Below are positions 54,730-63,096 of a stretch of DNA of 64,000 nucleotides, in pieces. The notes beneath the pieces are model-generated. The model ran no database searches. It saw nothing but the letters and a program-made list of their open reading frames with translations, and was not told where the DNA came from. The position numbers and the translations under genes are program-made. Positions within the stretch are counted from its first letter, which is position 1. Each line of letters begins with the position of its first letter. Origin of the DNA: Pseudosulfitobacter sp. DSM 107133 (lineage in GTDB: Bacteria > Pseudomonadota > Alphaproteobacteria > Rhodobacterales > Rhodobacteraceae); assembly GCF_022788695.1 (NCBI RefSeq), contig NZ_CP085154.1:2480001-2544000 (forward strand). The letters run 5' to 3'.

Positions 54730-55472
54730 GCCTGCTGACCCTGCAAGACCTGTCCGTCAAACGCGGCGTCTGCCCGGTGATTGACGGCGTATCGCTGACC
54801 CTGCACCCCGGCGAATGCGTCGGCCTGCTGGGACCGAACGGCGCGGGAAAGACCACACTGATGCGCGCGGCCCTTGGCTTGCTGGCGCACGACGGCACCT
54901 CGTCGCTGGCTCAACTGTCCAGTAACGCACGCGCCCGCGCCTGTGCATGGATGCCGCAAGCGCGCGAAATCGCATGGCCCGTGTCGGTCGAAAGGCTGGT
55001 GCGTCTGGGCCGCCTGCCCCATTCCGGCACCAAGGCCGAGGACACCGCCGCCGTGGCCGGGGCGCTGGCGCAAATGGGGCTGGACGCCTATGCGCAGCGC
55101 ACCGCCACGCAACTGTCGGGTGGCGAACAGGCCCGTGTGCTGATCGCCCGCGCGCTGGCACAGGACACCCCGCTGCTGATGGCCGACGAACCCATCGCGG
55201 GCCTTGATCCTGCGGCCCAGATTGCCACCATGCGGGTGTTTTCCGACCTCGCCGCATCCGGGCGCACTGTGCTGACCTCGCTGCACGATCTGGGGCTGGC
55301 GGCGCGCCATTGCACCCGTGTGATCCTGTTGCATGACGGCAAGATCGTGGCCGACGGCCCGCCTGTCGACGTCATGACTCCTGAAAACCTCGCGCAGGTC
55401 TTTGGCATTCTGGCACATTACGAAATGACCGACCGCGGCCCTGTCTTCCAGACATTGGACACGCTGGAATGA
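54726..55472 (+). CDS. btuD: vitamin B12 ABC importer ATPase
   Basis: 248 residues. Walker A GPNGAGKTTLMRA, Q-loop near CAWMPQAREIAW, signature LSGGEQARVLIARALAQ, Walker B LLMADEPIAGLDP and His-switch LTSLHDLGLAARH. Pairs with BtuC. Confidence 0.96.
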   Translation: MSLLTLQDLSVKRGVCPVIDGVSLTLHPGECVGLLGPNGAGKTTLMRAALGLLAHDGTSSLAQLSSNARARACAWMPQAREIAWPVSVERLVRLGRLPHSGTKAEDTAAVAGALAQMGLDAYAQRTATQLSGGEQARVLIARALAQDTPLLMADEPIAGLDPAAQIATMRVFSDLAASGRTVLTSLHDLGLAARHCTRVILLHDGKIVADGPPVDVMTPENLAQVFGILAHYEMTDRGPVFQTLDTLE

Positions 55473-56128
55473 AGGTGCCGCTGACACTCGACCGCCCGTG
55501 GCTGCGCTTTGATCTGGGCGGGCCACATCAGGTGCTGAGCTGGGCGCTGAACCGCCCCGGCTTTGTCACCGCCAGCGCGATATCGTGGCGCGAGGTACGC
55601 AATGCCGATCTGACGCCGGATCTGGATGTGCTGGACTGGCTGACCGGCCAGCTGGCGGCGCGCGGCACGCCTGACGACGTGTGTTTTCTGACCTCGCGTG
55701 ACATCCGCGCCGTGACCGAACACAGCACCAGCGCTGGCAGCGCCACGGCGCGCGCCGTGGCCACAGTGGGCCTGTCGAACGGCGAACACATCGGCGCACG
55801 GCTGGACCGCTCGGGCAAGGATTGGGGCACGATCAACGTCGCGGTGCAGACAGATGTTGCCCTGACGCAGGCCGCGCTGATCGAGATGATGGCGATTGCC
55901 ACCCAGGCGCGCACCGTGGCGGTGATGGAGGTGAACCACCAGCTGCCTACAGGCATTACCACGGGCACCGGCACCGACTGCATCGCCGTGGCCGCCCCCG
56001 AAGGTAGCTCACCCTTTGCCGGAATGCACACCGAGCTTGGCGAAGCGGTGGGCCGTGCGGTCTTCACCGCTGTTCTGGACGGCGCACAAGAGTGGATGCA
56101 GACCGTCCGCAGGCCGGAGGTGATCTGA
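55469..56128 (+). CDS. cbiZ: adenosylcobinamide amidohydrolase
   Basis: 219 residues. CbiZ hydrolyses the aminopropanol side chain of adenosylcobinamide (and, in Rhodobacter, pseudo-B12) so that imported corrinoids can be rebuilt with the preferred lower ligand. Characteristic parts: VTASAISWREVRNADL, VCFLTSRDIRA, ATVGLSNGEHIGARL, GTINVAVQTDVALTQAALIEMMAIATQARTVAVMEV with GITTGTGTDCIAVA. Coupled to btuD by ATGA. Works logically with BluB nearby. Confidence 0.93.
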   Translation: MKVPLTLDRPWLRFDLGGPHQVLSWALNRPGFVTASAISWREVRNADLTPDLDVLDWLTGQLAARGTPDDVCFLTSRDIRAVTEHSTSAGSATARAVATVGLSNGEHIGARLDRSGKDWGTINVAVQTDVALTQAALIEMMAIATQARTVAVMEVNHQLPTGITTGTGTDCIAVAAPEGSSPFAGMHTELGEAVGRAVFTAVLDGAQEWMQTVRRPEVI

Positions 56129-56910
56129 TGGCCTTCCCCCCCGAACGCATCGTCTGCCTGACCGAAGAAACGGTTGAAACGCTGTATCTTCTGGGCCAGT
56201 CCGACCGCATCGTTGGCGTCACCGGCTATGCCGTGCGCCCGGCCCGCGTGCGCCGCGAAAAGCCGCGCGTGGGGGCATTCACCTCGGCGGATGTGCCCAA
56301 GATACTGGACCTGCAGCCCGATCTGGTGCTGACCTTTTCCGACTTGCAAGCCGACATTGCCGCCGAGCTGATCCGCGCAGGCATTGCGGTGCACGGCTTC
56401 AACCAACGCTCGGTTGCGGGCATCCTTGATATGATCCGCACGCTGGGGGCGCTGACGGGCTGCGCGGCAGAGGCCGCTGCGCTGGCCGACAGCTATGCCG
56501 CCCGTATTGAAACAATCCGTGCAACGCCACGCAGCACGCGCCCCCGCGTTTATTTCGAAGAATGGGACGACCCGCCCATTTCCGGCATCCGCTGGGCCTC
56601 GGAGCTGATCGAAATTGCGGGCGGTGTCGACGTCTTTGCCCATCTGCAAGCCGAACAAGGCGCGCGCGCCCGCATTCTGGACGCGCAACAGGTGATCGAC
56701 GCGGCACCGGATGTTATCATCGCGTCCTGGTGCGGCAAAAAGGTGCGCCCCGAACGCATCGCCGCCCGCGCCGGTTGGGACAGCATTCCGGCGGTGGCGA
56801 ATGGGCGCATCGTCGAAATCAAATCGCCGCTGATCCTGCAACCGGGGCCTGCGGCCCTGACTGACGGGCTTGACGCCATTCTGACCGCCCTCTGGGGAGA
56901 GACACAATGA
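56128..56910 (+). CDS. cobalamin-binding protein (BtuF-like, no signal peptide)
   Basis: 260 residues from ATG 56128, overlapping the cbiZ stop (TGATG). Same helical-backbone binding fold as BtuF: PPERIVCLTEETVETLYLLGQSDRIVGVTGYAV, ILDLQPDLVLTFSDLQADIAAELI, YFEEWDDPPISGIRWASELIEIAGG, and APDVIIASWCGKKVRPERI. It lacks an export signal, so it may act in the cytoplasm, for example in corrinoid handling or sensing. A second binding protein in one operon is notable. Confidence 0.88.
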   Translation: MAFPPERIVCLTEETVETLYLLGQSDRIVGVTGYAVRPARVRREKPRVGAFTSADVPKILDLQPDLVLTFSDLQADIAAELIRAGIAVHGFNQRSVAGILDMIRTLGALTGCAAEAAALADSYAARIETIRATPRSTRPRVYFEEWDDPPISGIRWASELIEIAGGVDVFAHLQAEQGARARILDAQQVIDAAPDVIIASWCGKKVRPERIAARAGWDSIPAVANGRIVEIKSPLILQPGPAALTDGLDAILTALWGETQ

Positions 56911-57542
56911 TTTTGCCACCCTCGATGATTGCCTTTCTGGAGCGCGGCGGCCCTGTGCTGTGGCTGATCGCGGCGCTGTCGGTGCTGACGATGGCGCTGA
57001 TCCTGTGGAAGCTGTGGCAACTTGCGCGGCTGGGCGCATGGTCGGGCGCGGCCACGGCGGCGGCACTGGACGACTGGGCGCAAGGCAATGTGGACAGCGC
57101 CCGCGCAAAGCTGGCGGGCCGCAGGTCCATACGTGCCCGCATGGCACTGGCCGCGATGACCGCCCGCCACGACCCCGCCCTGACCGAGGCGCAGGCCCGC
57201 GAGGAAACCACCGCCCATGCCCGCATTGATCTGGCCCACACCCGCAGCGGCCTGCGCGCGCTTGAACTGATCGCCACCACCGCCCCGTTGCTGGGGCTTC
57301 TGGGCACGGTGGTTGGCATGATCGACGCCTTTCAGGCGCTGCAAGAGGCCGGCAGCCGCGCCGACCCCGCTGCCCTTGCCGGTGGCATCTGGGAGGCGCT
57401 GCTGACCACAGCCGCAGGCATGGCCGTGGCCATCCCCGCAGGCGTGGCGCTGACGTGGTTCGAAAGCATCGCAGCCCGCCTGCAAGGTGACATGGAAACC
57501 GCCGCGACCCGCGTCTTTACCCGAGGCCCCAAGGCCCCCTGA
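56907..57542 (+). CDS. exbB: ExbB-type proton channel subunit
   Basis: 211 residues, three membrane helices: GGPVLWLIAALSVLTMALILW (N-term), then after a cytoplasmic helix region ATTAPLLGLLGTVVGMIDAF, and WEALLTTAAGMAVAIPAGVAL. The GLLGTVxGM and TTAxGxxxAIPA motifs define MotA/TolQ/ExbB. Energises TonB for BtuB together with the two ExbD proteins. Confidence 0.95.
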   Translation: MILPPSMIAFLERGGPVLWLIAALSVLTMALILWKLWQLARLGAWSGAATAAALDDWAQGNVDSARAKLAGRRSIRARMALAAMTARHDPALTEAQAREETTAHARIDLAHTRSGLRALELIATTAPLLGLLGTVVGMIDAFQALQEAGSRADPAALAGGIWEALLTTAAGMAVAIPAGVALTWFESIAARLQGDMETAATRVFTRGPKAP

Positions 57543-57913
57543 TGTTCAGCTTTGGCCCCATACGGCCCGCCCGCAGGCCCAGCCTCACGCCGATGATCGA
57601 CGTGGTGTTTCTGCTGCTGGTGTTCTTCATGCTGGCCGCGCGTTTTGGCACCGACTTTGCCCTGCCCTTGCAGACGGCGGGCAGCGGGGCAGAGTACACA
57701 GGCCCGCCGCGTTTGGTGGGGGTGGATGTGAACGCTGTGACCCTGAACGGCGTGGCTGTCAGCGACCTGCCTGCTGCCCTTGCGCCGTTGATGTCAGCCC
57801 CCGATGATGCCGTCCTGCTGCGGGCACGCGGCGATGCCACGGTACAGGATCTGGTCCGCACGCTGGACGAGCTGCGCGCGGCGGGCCTGACCCGCCTGAT
57901 CGTGGTGGAATAG
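57542..57913 (+). CDS. exbD: ExbD-type subunit 1
   Basis: 123 residues. N-terminal basic tail then the single helix SLTPMIDVVFLLLVFFMLA, with the conserved membrane Asp in PMIDVVF (equivalent to E. coli Asp25) that carries protons. Periplasmic domain with LRARGDATVQDLVRTLDELRAAGL. TGATG overlap with exbB. Confidence 0.94.
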   Translation: MFSFGPIRPARRPSLTPMIDVVFLLLVFFMLAARFGTDFALPLQTAGSGAEYTGPPRLVGVDVNAVTLNGVAVSDLPAALAPLMSAPDDAVLLRARGDATVQDLVRTLDELRAAGLTRLIVVE

Positions 57914-57914
57914 T

Positions 57915-58295
57915 ATGCTGGATTTTTCCCCCGCCACGCCGCCGCGCCGCGCCGCTGAAAACATCGTGCCGATGATCAACGTGGTGTTCCTGCTGTTGAT
58001 CTTTTTCCTGATGAGCGCCCAGATCGCGCCGCCGGACCCCATCGACGTCACCGTGCCCGACAGCACCTCCGAGGCTGCACCGCTGGACCCCAACGCGCTT
58101 TATGTCGGGGCGGATGGCACGTTGGCTTATGGCGGTGCGACGGGCGACGCAGCGCTGGCCGCGCTGTCCGACCACCAAGGTGTGCTGCCCTTGCGTGCCG
58201 ACGCGGCCCTGCCTGCGACGAAGTTGGCCGCCCTTCTGCCGAAGTTGGCAGCAGCAGGGGTCGATGGGGTCGAACTGATCACGGGGGCAAAGTGA
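57915..58295 (+). CDS. ExbD-type subunit 2 lacking the membrane Asp
   Basis: 126 residues, same layout as ExbD1 (VPMINVVFLLLIFFLMSAQ then a periplasmic domain). The codon at the conserved Asp position is AAC (Asn) at about 57977-57979, so this copy cannot carry protons by the usual route. Likely forms a mixed ExbD dimer with subunit 1, or has a structural role. One base after the exbD1 stop. Confidence 0.9.
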   Translation: MLDFSPATPPRRAAENIVPMINVVFLLLIFFLMSAQIAPPDPIDVTVPDSTSEAAPLDPNALYVGADGTLAYGGATGDAALAALSDHQGVLPLRADAALPATKLAALLPKLAAAGVDGVELITGAK

Positions 58296-59281
58296 TGCGC
58301 CTGATCGAAGCCGCCGTTTTCCTGTCACTGGCTGCAGGCGCCCACGTCGGCCTGTGGGCGGCGTTTCCGGCACCGCAAGGGGCATCCTCGGCGGGTGATA
58401 CAGGCGCGGAGGCGGCGACAGTGGCCCCCGCCTCGGCGGCGATGGCCGCCCTGGCCGAGACATGGGAGCAGCCCCCCGCGCCCCTCACCGAAATCGCCAT
58501 GCCGCAGGCACAGGCAATTGTGGAGGCCGCTCCCGCCCGCCCTGTGACCGATGCGCCCGCAGCCACCACGGCCCTGCCGCAAGCCCCGCAGTTCGACATG
58601 GCAGCCCCGGCACTGCCCGCGATCCCCGATCCCATGCCCAAAGTGCAGCCGCAAACCGAAGTGGCCCAACCGGCGCAACCCGAAGTGTCGCCGCAGGACA
58701 CCCCGACAACCCGAACCGACGCGCGCCCTGCCCCCGCAGCGCCGGACCAACTGGCTGCCGTCACGCCAACGCCGGACCTCCCGCAATTTCAGGACACCAT
58801 CGCCAGCACGTCGAAACGACCCAAGCTGCGCCCGCGCGACCTGTCACCGCCCGTCAAGGCCAAGCCGACCGCCAAGCCCAAGCCCGCTGCCACCGCATCG
58901 GCGCCACAAGCCAAATCGACCGCAAAGGGCAAGGCTGCCAAATCCGCCACCGCAGGCACGGGGGGCGCGGCGCAAACCCAAAGCCTGTCCACCGCCCGCG
59001 CCAATGCCCTGCAAGCGCAATGGGGGGCCGCGATCCAGTCCAAAGTGCGCCGCAACGCCGCATCCCCACGCGGCGCGGGTGCAGGCCGCACAAAGCTGGC
59101 ACTGTCCATCGCGCCGTCGGGCGTGCTGCAATCGGTGCGGGTGGTAGCCTCCTCTGGCAATGCGGCATTGGATCAGGCCGCGATTTCCGCCGTCAAACGC
59201 GCCCGCCGCTTTGCCCGCGCGCCCAAGGGGCTGACCAAGCCCGCCTATACGTTCACCATCGCGCTGGATTTCAACGGCTGA
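58295..59281 (+). CDS. tonB: TonB energy transducer
   Basis: 328 residues from ATG 58295 (TGATG overlap; GTG 58292 is an alternative). N-terminal helix LIEAAVFLSLAAGAHVGLWAAF, a long Pro/Ala/Lys-rich periplasmic spacer (about residues 30-235) and the C-terminal TonB domain (AQWGAAIQSKVRRNAASPRGA, SGNAALDQAAISAVKRARRF, YTFTIALDFN). Last gene of the B12 operon, giving BtuB its own energy supply. Confidence 0.93.
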   Translation: MRLIEAAVFLSLAAGAHVGLWAAFPAPQGASSAGDTGAEAATVAPASAAMAALAETWEQPPAPLTEIAMPQAQAIVEAAPARPVTDAPAATTALPQAPQFDMAAPALPAIPDPMPKVQPQTEVAQPAQPEVSPQDTPTTRTDARPAPAAPDQLAAVTPTPDLPQFQDTIASTSKRPKLRPRDLSPPVKAKPTAKPKPAATASAPQAKSTAKGKAAKSATAGTGGAAQTQSLSTARANALQAQWGAAIQSKVRRNAASPRGAGAGRTKLALSIAPSGVLQSVRVVASSGNAALDQAAISAVKRARRFARAPKGLTKPAYTFTIALDFNG

Positions 59282-59317
59282 CTTGCCCAGCGCCCGACAA
59301 TGCAGTAGCGGGTGCGC

Positions 59318-59560
59318 ATGGAACAACAGACCTCATTCCCGATCTTCGACCTGCTCATCTGGACCGGTGCCGCGATCTCGCTTGCCGGCCTTGCGGGGCT
59401 GGTGTGGTGCATTGTCCGCGTGACCCGCGCAAAACGCGCACAACTGGATGACGACGCCATGCGCGCGGTGCTGAAAAGCGTTGTTCCCTTGAACCTTGGC
59501 GCCTTGTTCGTCTCGGCCTTTGGCCTGATGCTGGTGGTCTTGGGAATCTTCCTCGGATAA
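59318..59560 (+). CDS. small two-helix membrane protein
   Basis: 80 residues with two helices (FDLLIWTGAAISLAGLAGLVWCIV and LNLGALFVSAFGLMLVVLGIFL) and a charged loop VTRAKRAQLDDDAMR. Family not recognised with certainty; short proteins of this type are common in Rhodobacteraceae. 36 bp after tonB, so it may be read from the same transcript. Confidence 0.75.
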   Translation: MEQQTSFPIFDLLIWTGAAISLAGLAGLVWCIVRVTRAKRAQLDDDAMRAVLKSVVPLNLGALFVSAFGLMLVVLGIFLG

Positions 59561-59570
59561 CGCGCAAAGC

Positions 59571-59604
59571 TTGTAAAGACGCCGGTGGTGTTCATATTGT
59601 GAAC
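59571..59604 (+). promoter_or_regulatory. promoter with overlapping operator before the sulfur module
   Basis: TTGTAA (59571-59576) and TATTGT (59595-59600), spacer 18. The -10 lies inside the palindrome GTTCATATTGTGAAC (59590-59604), a GTTC-N7-GAAC site like those of ArsR-type sulfide sensors (BigR/SqrR). A repressor bound there would block the promoter. No such regulator gene is nearby. Confidence 0.55.
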
Positions 59605-59625
59605 CAAGCAACGTCGGAGAGCCTT

Positions 59626-60492
59626 ATGTTTCATCCAGATGTCACCGCCTTTTTCGATTCCGCGACGAACACGGTCAGCTATGTGGTCAAAGACCCTGCC
59701 GGGCGCGCCTGTGCCGTGGTCGATTCCGTGCTGGATTTCGATCAGGCCGCAGGGCGCACCTCGACCGCCAGTGCCGACCGGATCATCGCCCATATCCAAC
59801 GCCACGATCTGGATTGCCAGTGGATCCTGGAGAGCCATGTACACGCCGACCACCTGTCGGCAGCCCCCTATCTGCAAGAGCGCATCGGCGGCAAGATCGG
59901 CATCGGGCAGAACATCACCGTGGTGCAGGATACCTTTGGCAAGGTCTTTAACGAAGGCACCGAATTCCAGCGTGACGGTTCACAATTCGACAAACTGTTC
60001 GCAGACGGCGACAGCTTTCACATCGGGCAGATGCGCGGCGAAGTGATGCACACGCCGGGCCATACGCCCGCCTGCCTGACCTATGTGATCGGCAATGCGG
60101 CCTTTGTGGGCGATACGCTGTTCATGCCCGATTTTGGCACCGCGCGCTGTGATTTCCCCGGCGGATCGGCGCAGGATCTCTATGCCTCGATCCAGCGCAT
60201 ATTGTCGCTGCCCGACACCACGCGCATTTTTGTCGGCCACGACTACAAGGCACCGGGACGGGAAGAATTTGCCTGGGAAACCACCGTGGCCGAAGAAAAA
60301 GCCGCCAACGTCCACATCGGCGGCGGGGTTGCCTGCGAGGATTTTGTGCACCTGCGACAGGATCGCGATGCGACGCTGGGCATGCCCAAGCTGATCTTGC
60401 CATCCTTGCAGGTGAACATGCGCGCCGGCCATATGCCCGCCCCCGACGACAAGGGCGATGTTATGTTAAAGCTGCCGATCAACAAGCTTTGA
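59626..60492 (+). CDS. MBL-fold persulfide dioxygenase-like hydrolase
   Basis: 288 residues from ATG 59626. Metallo-beta-lactamase fold with the HxHxDH motif in ESHVHADHLSAAPYL, MHTPGHTPACLTYV, FVGDTLFMPDFGTARCDFPGG and IFVGHDYKAPGR, as in ETHE1/Blh persulfide dioxygenases. Together with the YeeE/YedE and DUF442 genes it reproduces the content of bigR-type hydrogen sulfide operons, where MBL and DUF442 parts are often fused (Blh). Confidence 0.93.
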   Translation: MFHPDVTAFFDSATNTVSYVVKDPAGRACAVVDSVLDFDQAAGRTSTASADRIIAHIQRHDLDCQWILESHVHADHLSAAPYLQERIGGKIGIGQNITVVQDTFGKVFNEGTEFQRDGSQFDKLFADGDSFHIGQMRGEVMHTPGHTPACLTYVIGNAAFVGDTLFMPDFGTARCDFPGGSAQDLYASIQRILSLPDTTRIFVGHDYKAPGREEFAWETTVAEEKAANVHIGGGVACEDFVHLRQDRDATLGMPKLILPSLQVNMRAGHMPAPDDKGDVMLKLPINKL

Positions 60493-60508
60493 AAACAAAG
60501 GATAACCA

Positions 60509-60937
60509 ATGGAAATATCGTGGATCTGGGGGCTGTTCGGTGGACTTATCATCGGCACGGCAGCCGCGATTCTGTTGCTGGGCAACGGGCGGATCATGGG
60601 GGCATCGGGCATCTTGGGTGGTCTGCTGGACCGCACGGCAGGACGCGGCTGGCCCGAAGCGATGGCCTTTGTCGCAGCGCTGATCGCAGTGCCGGCAGCG
60701 CTGCATCATCTGGGCAGCGGCACCGTTGACACCCATGCCACCACATCGCCGGTGCTTTTGATCGCCGGTGGTCTGGCTGTGGGCCTTGGCACGCGACTGG
60801 CCAATGGCTGCACGTCGGGGCACGGCGTTTGCGGCATCTCGCGGCTGAGCCTGCGCGGCATTGCCGCCACGCTGATCTATATTGGTGCAGGCGTGGCCAC
60901 TGTGGCCGGTCTGCGCGCGCTGACGGGAGGGCTGTGA
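60509..60937 (+). CDS. YeeE/YedE-family sulfur transporter half (PmpA-like)
   Basis: 142 residues, four helices. Conserved LANGCTSGHGVCGISRLS with a reactive Cys, plus GRIMGASGILGGLLDRT. Two such half-size DUF395 proteins form one transporter for thiosulfate-like sulfur compounds. GGAT ribosome site; stop adjoins the next gene. Confidence 0.92.
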   Translation: MEISWIWGLFGGLIIGTAAAILLLGNGRIMGASGILGGLLDRTAGRGWPEAMAFVAALIAVPAALHHLGSGTVDTHATTSPVLLIAGGLAVGLGTRLANGCTSGHGVCGISRLSLRGIAATLIYIGAGVATVAGLRALTGGL

Positions 60938-60938
60938 C

Positions 60939-61370
60939 ATGCGCTTGCTGATCGCGTTGCTTGCAGGTGGGCTGTTCGGGCTGGGCCTGCATCTGTCTGG
61001 CATGACCGACACCAACCGTGTGCAAGGGTTTCTTGACCTCTTTGGCACCTGGGACCCGACGCTGGCCTTTGTGATGGGCGGGGCGATATTGCCCATGGCG
61101 ATTGCATGGCGGCTCACCTTGGGGCGCAAGCCACTGGCGGGGGGCATGTTCCCCTTGCGGCCCAGCACCGAGATCACCCGCAGGTTGGCCATCGGGTCGG
61201 TGCTGTTCGGCATCGGCTGGGGGCTGGTTGGTCTGTGCCCGGGGCCTGCAATGGCCTCGTTGGGCTATGGCGGCATGTCGGGCGTTGTTTTCTTTGTGGC
61301 TATGCTGGTCGGCATGGCATCGGCACCGCGCATCAGTCTTATGCTGGACACGCACAGGGCATCGGCCTAA
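60939..61370 (+). CDS. YeeE/YedE-family sulfur transporter half (PmpB-like)
   Basis: 143 residues, four helices, starting one base after the previous stop. GLHLSGMTDTNRVQGFLDLFGTWDP and GWGLVGLCPGPAMASLGYG match the second half of DUF395 transporters, again with a Cys in the channel motif. Partner of the preceding gene. Confidence 0.92.
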   Translation: MRLLIALLAGGLFGLGLHLSGMTDTNRVQGFLDLFGTWDPTLAFVMGGAILPMAIAWRLTLGRKPLAGGMFPLRPSTEITRRLAIGSVLFGIGWGLVGLCPGPAMASLGYGGMSGVVFFVAMLVGMASAPRISLMLDTHRASA

Positions 61371-61379
61371 ACTTGCGCC

Positions 61380-61805
61380 ATGGATATTCGTCAAATCACC
61401 CCCGACTATTTCGTTGCGCCGCAGATTGATCCGGCCGACCTGCCTGCAATTGCCGAGGCAGGTTTTACATGCGTGATCTGCAACCGGCCTGACGGGGAAA
61501 ACCCGCCCAGCCATCAGGCCCAGGCGATGGCCCAGGCGGCCGAAGCCGCCGGACTGCCGTTTAAGGTGCTGCCGTTGACGCATCAGACCATGACACCTGA
61601 CAATGTGGCCGCGCAAATGGGCTTTCTCGCGGATGCACCGGGCAAGGTTCTGGCCTATTGCGCCTCGGGCACGCGCTGTACCGTTGTCTGGGCTTTGGGT
61701 CAGGCCGGAACACTGAGCGTTGATGACATCCTGGCGACCGCGCAAAAGGGTGGCTACGATCTGGAAGGGCTGCGGCCCACGCTGACGGCGATGTCAGGGG
61801 CCTGA
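61380..61805 (+). CDS. DUF442 / TIGR01244-type sulfur transferase-phosphatase fold protein
   Basis: 141 residues. Tyrosine-phosphatase-like fold with Cys loop YCASGTRCTVVWAL (CxSGxR) and N-terminal YFVAPQIDPADLPAIAEAGF. In Blh proteins this domain is fused in front of the MBL domain; here it is encoded separately at the end of the module. Probably handles persulfide sulfur. Confidence 0.9.
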   Translation: MDIRQITPDYFVAPQIDPADLPAIAEAGFTCVICNRPDGENPPSHQAQAMAQAAEAAGLPFKVLPLTHQTMTPDNVAAQMGFLADAPGKVLAYCASGTRCTVVWALGQAGTLSVDDILATAQKGGYDLEGLRPTLTAMSGA

Positions 61806-61818
61806 CCGGCATTTGCGG

Positions 61819-63012
61819 TCACGCCGATTTCAGATTGGGCAGATCCCCCAAATCGGGCAGGTCTGCCAGGTCGGGCAGATCATCAAGCGCAGGCAAATCG
61901 TTCAGATCTGGTAAATCGTTCAGGTCTGGCAAAGCTTCAAGATCGGGCAATTGCGTATCGTCGATTTCCGGCGGCAAAGCGGTCGGCATTTGCTCTGCAA
62001 CCATGGGCAACGGTGCGGCGGCGGGCATGGGCTGTTGGTTTTGCGTCCCTATCTCCACTTGCGGCATCTCGACATCCGGCTGATCGGTAAGGCGGCGCTG
62101 CGGTGTTTTGGCATGGGCCGGTTCACGGTCGATCTTCAGCGCGCGTTGCCCGTCCACCTGCCCCAGCGTGCCGGTGCCCAGACATTTGCCCGATTGCGCC
62201 ATGATCCGTGTTTTTGGGAAGGTGCCGGGCGGCAGCAACACCGTGTCGCCGGCTGACAGATGGGTCAGCTCTGACAGGTTCATCCGCACATGGCACAGCT
62301 GCACCATCAGTTCCGCTTCCAGATGCATCACCACATCGGTCAGGTTGCGCGGGCCGGCTTCGGCGTGGCCCTCGTCATCCTCGACCCCATCAAGGCCGCC
62401 GCCATCGGGATCGTGCGTCGGAACCAATGGCAGGACAAGAAGCAGGTCCCCCTGACGCGCCCCCTTGGCCATGTCCAACGTCAGACGGATTATGCGGTAT
62501 TCCGCATCCTCCAGCGCCATGGCCACCAATCGCGGCTCTTCCGAGCGGGCGCCAAAGGTGAAACCGCGCAACAACAGGCGGTCTGCTTCGTCCTCGACCG
62601 CGCCTGACGCCTTCTCAAAAAGCGCATCCAGCAGCGGCGCACACATGGCTGCATCGGTTTCGGTCATCGGACGCGGATCGCCCCTGGCTGGTTCGACACG
62701 GCCCATGGTTTGTTGCTGGATCAATCCGCCGACCAAACCCGCATCTATCATCGCAGCCCCGATGCGCCCCTGCGGGCCGTCCAGCAGAACCAACAGGTTG
62801 GCCGGGTCCATCATGTCGATGCAGGTTTCCTGACTGCGATCCTCGACCACAAGGCCAATCGCTTGCATCGCCATGTCAAAGACATCCAGCGCCACCTTGG
62901 CAATCGACAGCCGCATGGCTTTGGCCACGGTCACCGACCGTGCCTGGTGTTGCTGTTGTCCTGCGGCCGTCTTGCGGTGCAAAACCGATAGATTCGGATC
63001 GCCTGCGCTCAT
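61819..63012 (-). CDS. FliM/FliN-domain (SpoA) protein with acidic repeat tail
   Basis: 397 residues from ATG 63012. A FliM-like middle part and a SpoA domain (MVQLCHVRMNLSELTHLSAGDTVLLPPGTF) are followed by a Pro-rich linker and a tail of LPDLxDLP-type five-residue repeats (about the last 45 residues). Such FliM/N C-terminal-domain proteins occur in Rhodobacteraceae outside flagellar operons; no other flagellar gene is visible here. The repeat tail is encoded by 15-bp repeats (about 61840-61950) and may vary in length. Confidence 0.82.
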   Translation of the reverse strand: MSAGDPNLSVLHRKTAAGQQQHQARSVTVAKAMRLSIAKVALDVFDMAMQAIGLVVEDRSQETCIDMMDPANLLVLLDGPQGRIGAAMIDAGLVGGLIQQQTMGRVEPARGDPRPMTETDAAMCAPLLDALFEKASGAVEDEADRLLLRGFTFGARSEEPRLVAMALEDAEYRIIRLTLDMAKGARQGDLLLVLPLVPTHDPDGGGLDGVEDDEGHAEAGPRNLTDVVMHLEAELMVQLCHVRMNLSELTHLSAGDTVLLPPGTFPKTRIMAQSGKCLGTGTLGQVDGQRALKIDREPAHAKTPQRRLTDQPDVEMPQVEIGTQNQQPMPAAAPLPMVAEQMPTALPPEIDDTQLPDLEALPDLNDLPDLNDLPALDDLPDLADLPDLGDLPNLKSA

Positions 63013-63096
63013 GGCACCCCTGTCCTGCAAATAGGTAACCCCAGTCCTAGCGCACGAAAGGTTACCATAGGCTTTAGAGACGGCAGGTCGCTTCCG

